This document shows, in pieces, positions 63,022-64,000 of a DNA stretch of 64,000 nt. Positions within the stretch are counted from its first letter, which is position 1. Each line of letters begins with the position of its first letter. The notes under the pieces were generated by a model. The model did no database searches and had not been told where the DNA came from. It saw nothing but the letters and a program-made list of their open reading frames with translations. A program made the position numbers and the translations under genes. This DNA is from Bacteroidales bacterium (GTDB taxonomy: Bacteria > Bacteroidota > Bacteroidia > Bacteroidales > UBA932): NCBI GenBank assembly GCA_017446775.1, contig JAFSQE010000032.1:62001-126000 (forward strand), read 5' to 3'.

Positions 63022-64000
63022 TTATCGGCAAGCCTTGATTCTTACAATCGCCTTCTTATTCAACATCTGATTGCTTGTGAGAGTAGCCTCATGCTCCCCT
63101 GCCATACACTCATACACACCATCTTTGAAGCATATTGTACGCCGGTAAATGGACACTGCCTGCCTGGGAACAAATAGTTTAGCATTATTATTAGCCAACC
63201 GCAGGGCAAACACGGGCACGCCATTCCACTTAGCCGTGATCGGCGGAATTTCTGCGAGAATAGTTATAGAATTAATCTGTGAGCACGAATCAAACTCGCA
63301 GTAGGCAAACTCATGAACTGTTGCTGGAAGAGTAACGCTCTTTATCTTGTCACAATCCTTGAACGCACCATTTATTATCTTCTCTGTGCCGCTTGCGACC
63401 TCAACATCTCCGCTCCTGCCCGAGGGACAAGAATAAAGCACCTTGCCGTCTTTCGCGTACAACAGACCATCTATGGAAGAAAACGCGGGGTTATTGACAT
63501 CAACGATAATCTCTTTTAAGGCCTTTACCCCTTTAAGATTTGAAATCTTATTAACCTTTGCGGGTATTGTCACCGACTCAAGAGAAGCAGAAGACGCGAA
63601 CAAGTTAAAGTCAATGGAATGCCAGTCACTACCAAACGACACTGTAGCAAGCAACGGGTCAGCATCAAATGCTCCTTCTCCAATTACTGGCTGCGATGCC
63701 GGAAAAACCACAGACTCCAGGTTCTTGCACCCCTCGAATGCCCTTGCCCCGATATTAGTAACAGAAGAAGGTATTGTAACAAACGTCAACCCTTCTGCTT
63801 TAGCCAAAGCACCATTGCCAATGGATGCAACAGTGTAAAGCACGTTTTTATATGCCACAGACTTAGGTATCTCCAGAGAGCCTGATGGGAGAAAACTTGC
63901 AGCGTCTGCAACAAGCCTTGGTCGGACAACTTCAACCGTCTTTTTGGTTGTATCGGTGATATTGAAAAACAATTTGTTTCCACCTTTGACGGATACGGAA
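63022..64000 (-). CDS. BspA-like leucine-rich repeat protein, 5' end outside the window
   Basis: The frame stays open to the window edge, so the first residues seen (SVSVKGGNKLFFNITDTTKK) are internal. The visible 325 residues contain LRR_5/BspA-type repeats: YTVASIGNGALAKAEGLTFV, IPSSVTNIGARAFEGCKNLE, IPAKVNKISNLKGVKALKEI, EKIINGAFKDCDKIKSVTLP. These modules bind proteins or surfaces and are common in gut Bacteroidota. No C-terminal anchor is visible; the last ~40 residues are not repeat-like. It is co-transcribed with the caspase gene. Confidence 0.85.
   Translation of the reverse strand, partial: SVSVKGGNKLFFNITDTTKKTVEVVRPRLVADAASFLPSGSLEIPKSVAYKNVLYTVASIGNGALAKAEGLTFVTIPSSVTNIGARAFEGCKNLESVVFPASQPVIGEGAFDADPLLATVSFGSDWHSIDFNLFASSASLESVTIPAKVNKISNLKGVKALKEIIVDVNNPAFSSIDGLLYAKDGKVLYSCPSGRSGDVEVASGTEKIINGAFKDCDKIKSVTLPATVHEFAYCEFDSCSQINSITILAEIPPITAKWNGVPVFALRLANNNAKLFVPRQAVSIYRRTICFKDGVYECMAGEHEATLTSNQMLNKKAIVRIKACR

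Overview
The window is a dense, mostly GC-rich chromosomal segment of a member of the Bacteroidota, most likely an uncultured Bacteroidales. The evidence is the recurrent Bacteroidota -7 promoter box (TAnnTTTG) before many genes, a pyrophosphate-type phosphofructokinase, an IspG of the Bacteroidota type with an extra segment, lineage-typical proteins (golvesin-domain amidase, FISUMP domains, BspA-like leucine-rich repeats, retropepsin-TPR protein), and the absence of a need for strong Shine-Dalgarno sites. I saw no rRNA, tRNA or CRISPR array. The genus assignment is inference.

Region 1 (1-13.5 kb, almost all minus strand). After the 3' end of a small DUF5053-like gene comes carB-carA, preceded by a two-domain class II aldolase-like protein whose second half has lost its catalytic residues. 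Upstream lies a glycoside cassette: a cytoplasmic GH13 amylase followed by three paralogous secreted GH36 alpha-galactosidase-family proteins. The last paralog keeps the two catalytic aspartates but has lost several substrate-binding motifs. There is no SusC/SusD pair.

Region 2 (13.5-47.9 kb) is housekeeping: dtd, MATE exporter, DUF1295 protein, rhomboid protease, M28 peptidase, EamA exporter, GH3-like acyl amido synthetase, enolase, DUF486, an aldo/keto reductase-ferredoxin, PPi-phosphofructokinase, then a long plus-strand run (ligA, yihY-type, RelA/SpoT, envelope lipoprotein, beta-barrel protein, ispG, amidase), and on the minus strand an OmpA lipoprotein, an acyltransferase, a membrane protein and queA. 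A 544-bp AT-rich spacer precedes an XRE regulator, followed by pyrD, cinA, a C1B peptidase and pssA. Several promoters here sit only 5-8 nt before the start codon, which predicts leaderless mRNAs.

Region 3 (about 48.1-64 kb, all minus strand) is compositionally different (clearly more AT-rich) and begins next to an intergenic inverted repeat. It looks like an accessory island with two gene clusters. The upstream cluster, whose 5' end is outside the window, reads BspA-like LRR protein, exported caspase-like (C14) peptidase, zinc-ribbon/FHA protein, PP2C phosphatase with a C-terminal membrane anchor, TPR/acidic-linker beta-barrel protein, and a lipoprotein with Ig-like and FISUMP domains. After a DUF2971 gene, a collagen-like/calcium-motif membrane protein and three tiny membrane proteins comes the second cluster: TPR-retropepsin, membrane J-domain protein, coiled-coil protein, a DnaG-derived protein with a degenerate Toprim domain, and a DUF3298 lipoprotein. 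Together they suggest a phosphorylation-controlled envelope signalling or conflict system; no kinase is visible inside the window.
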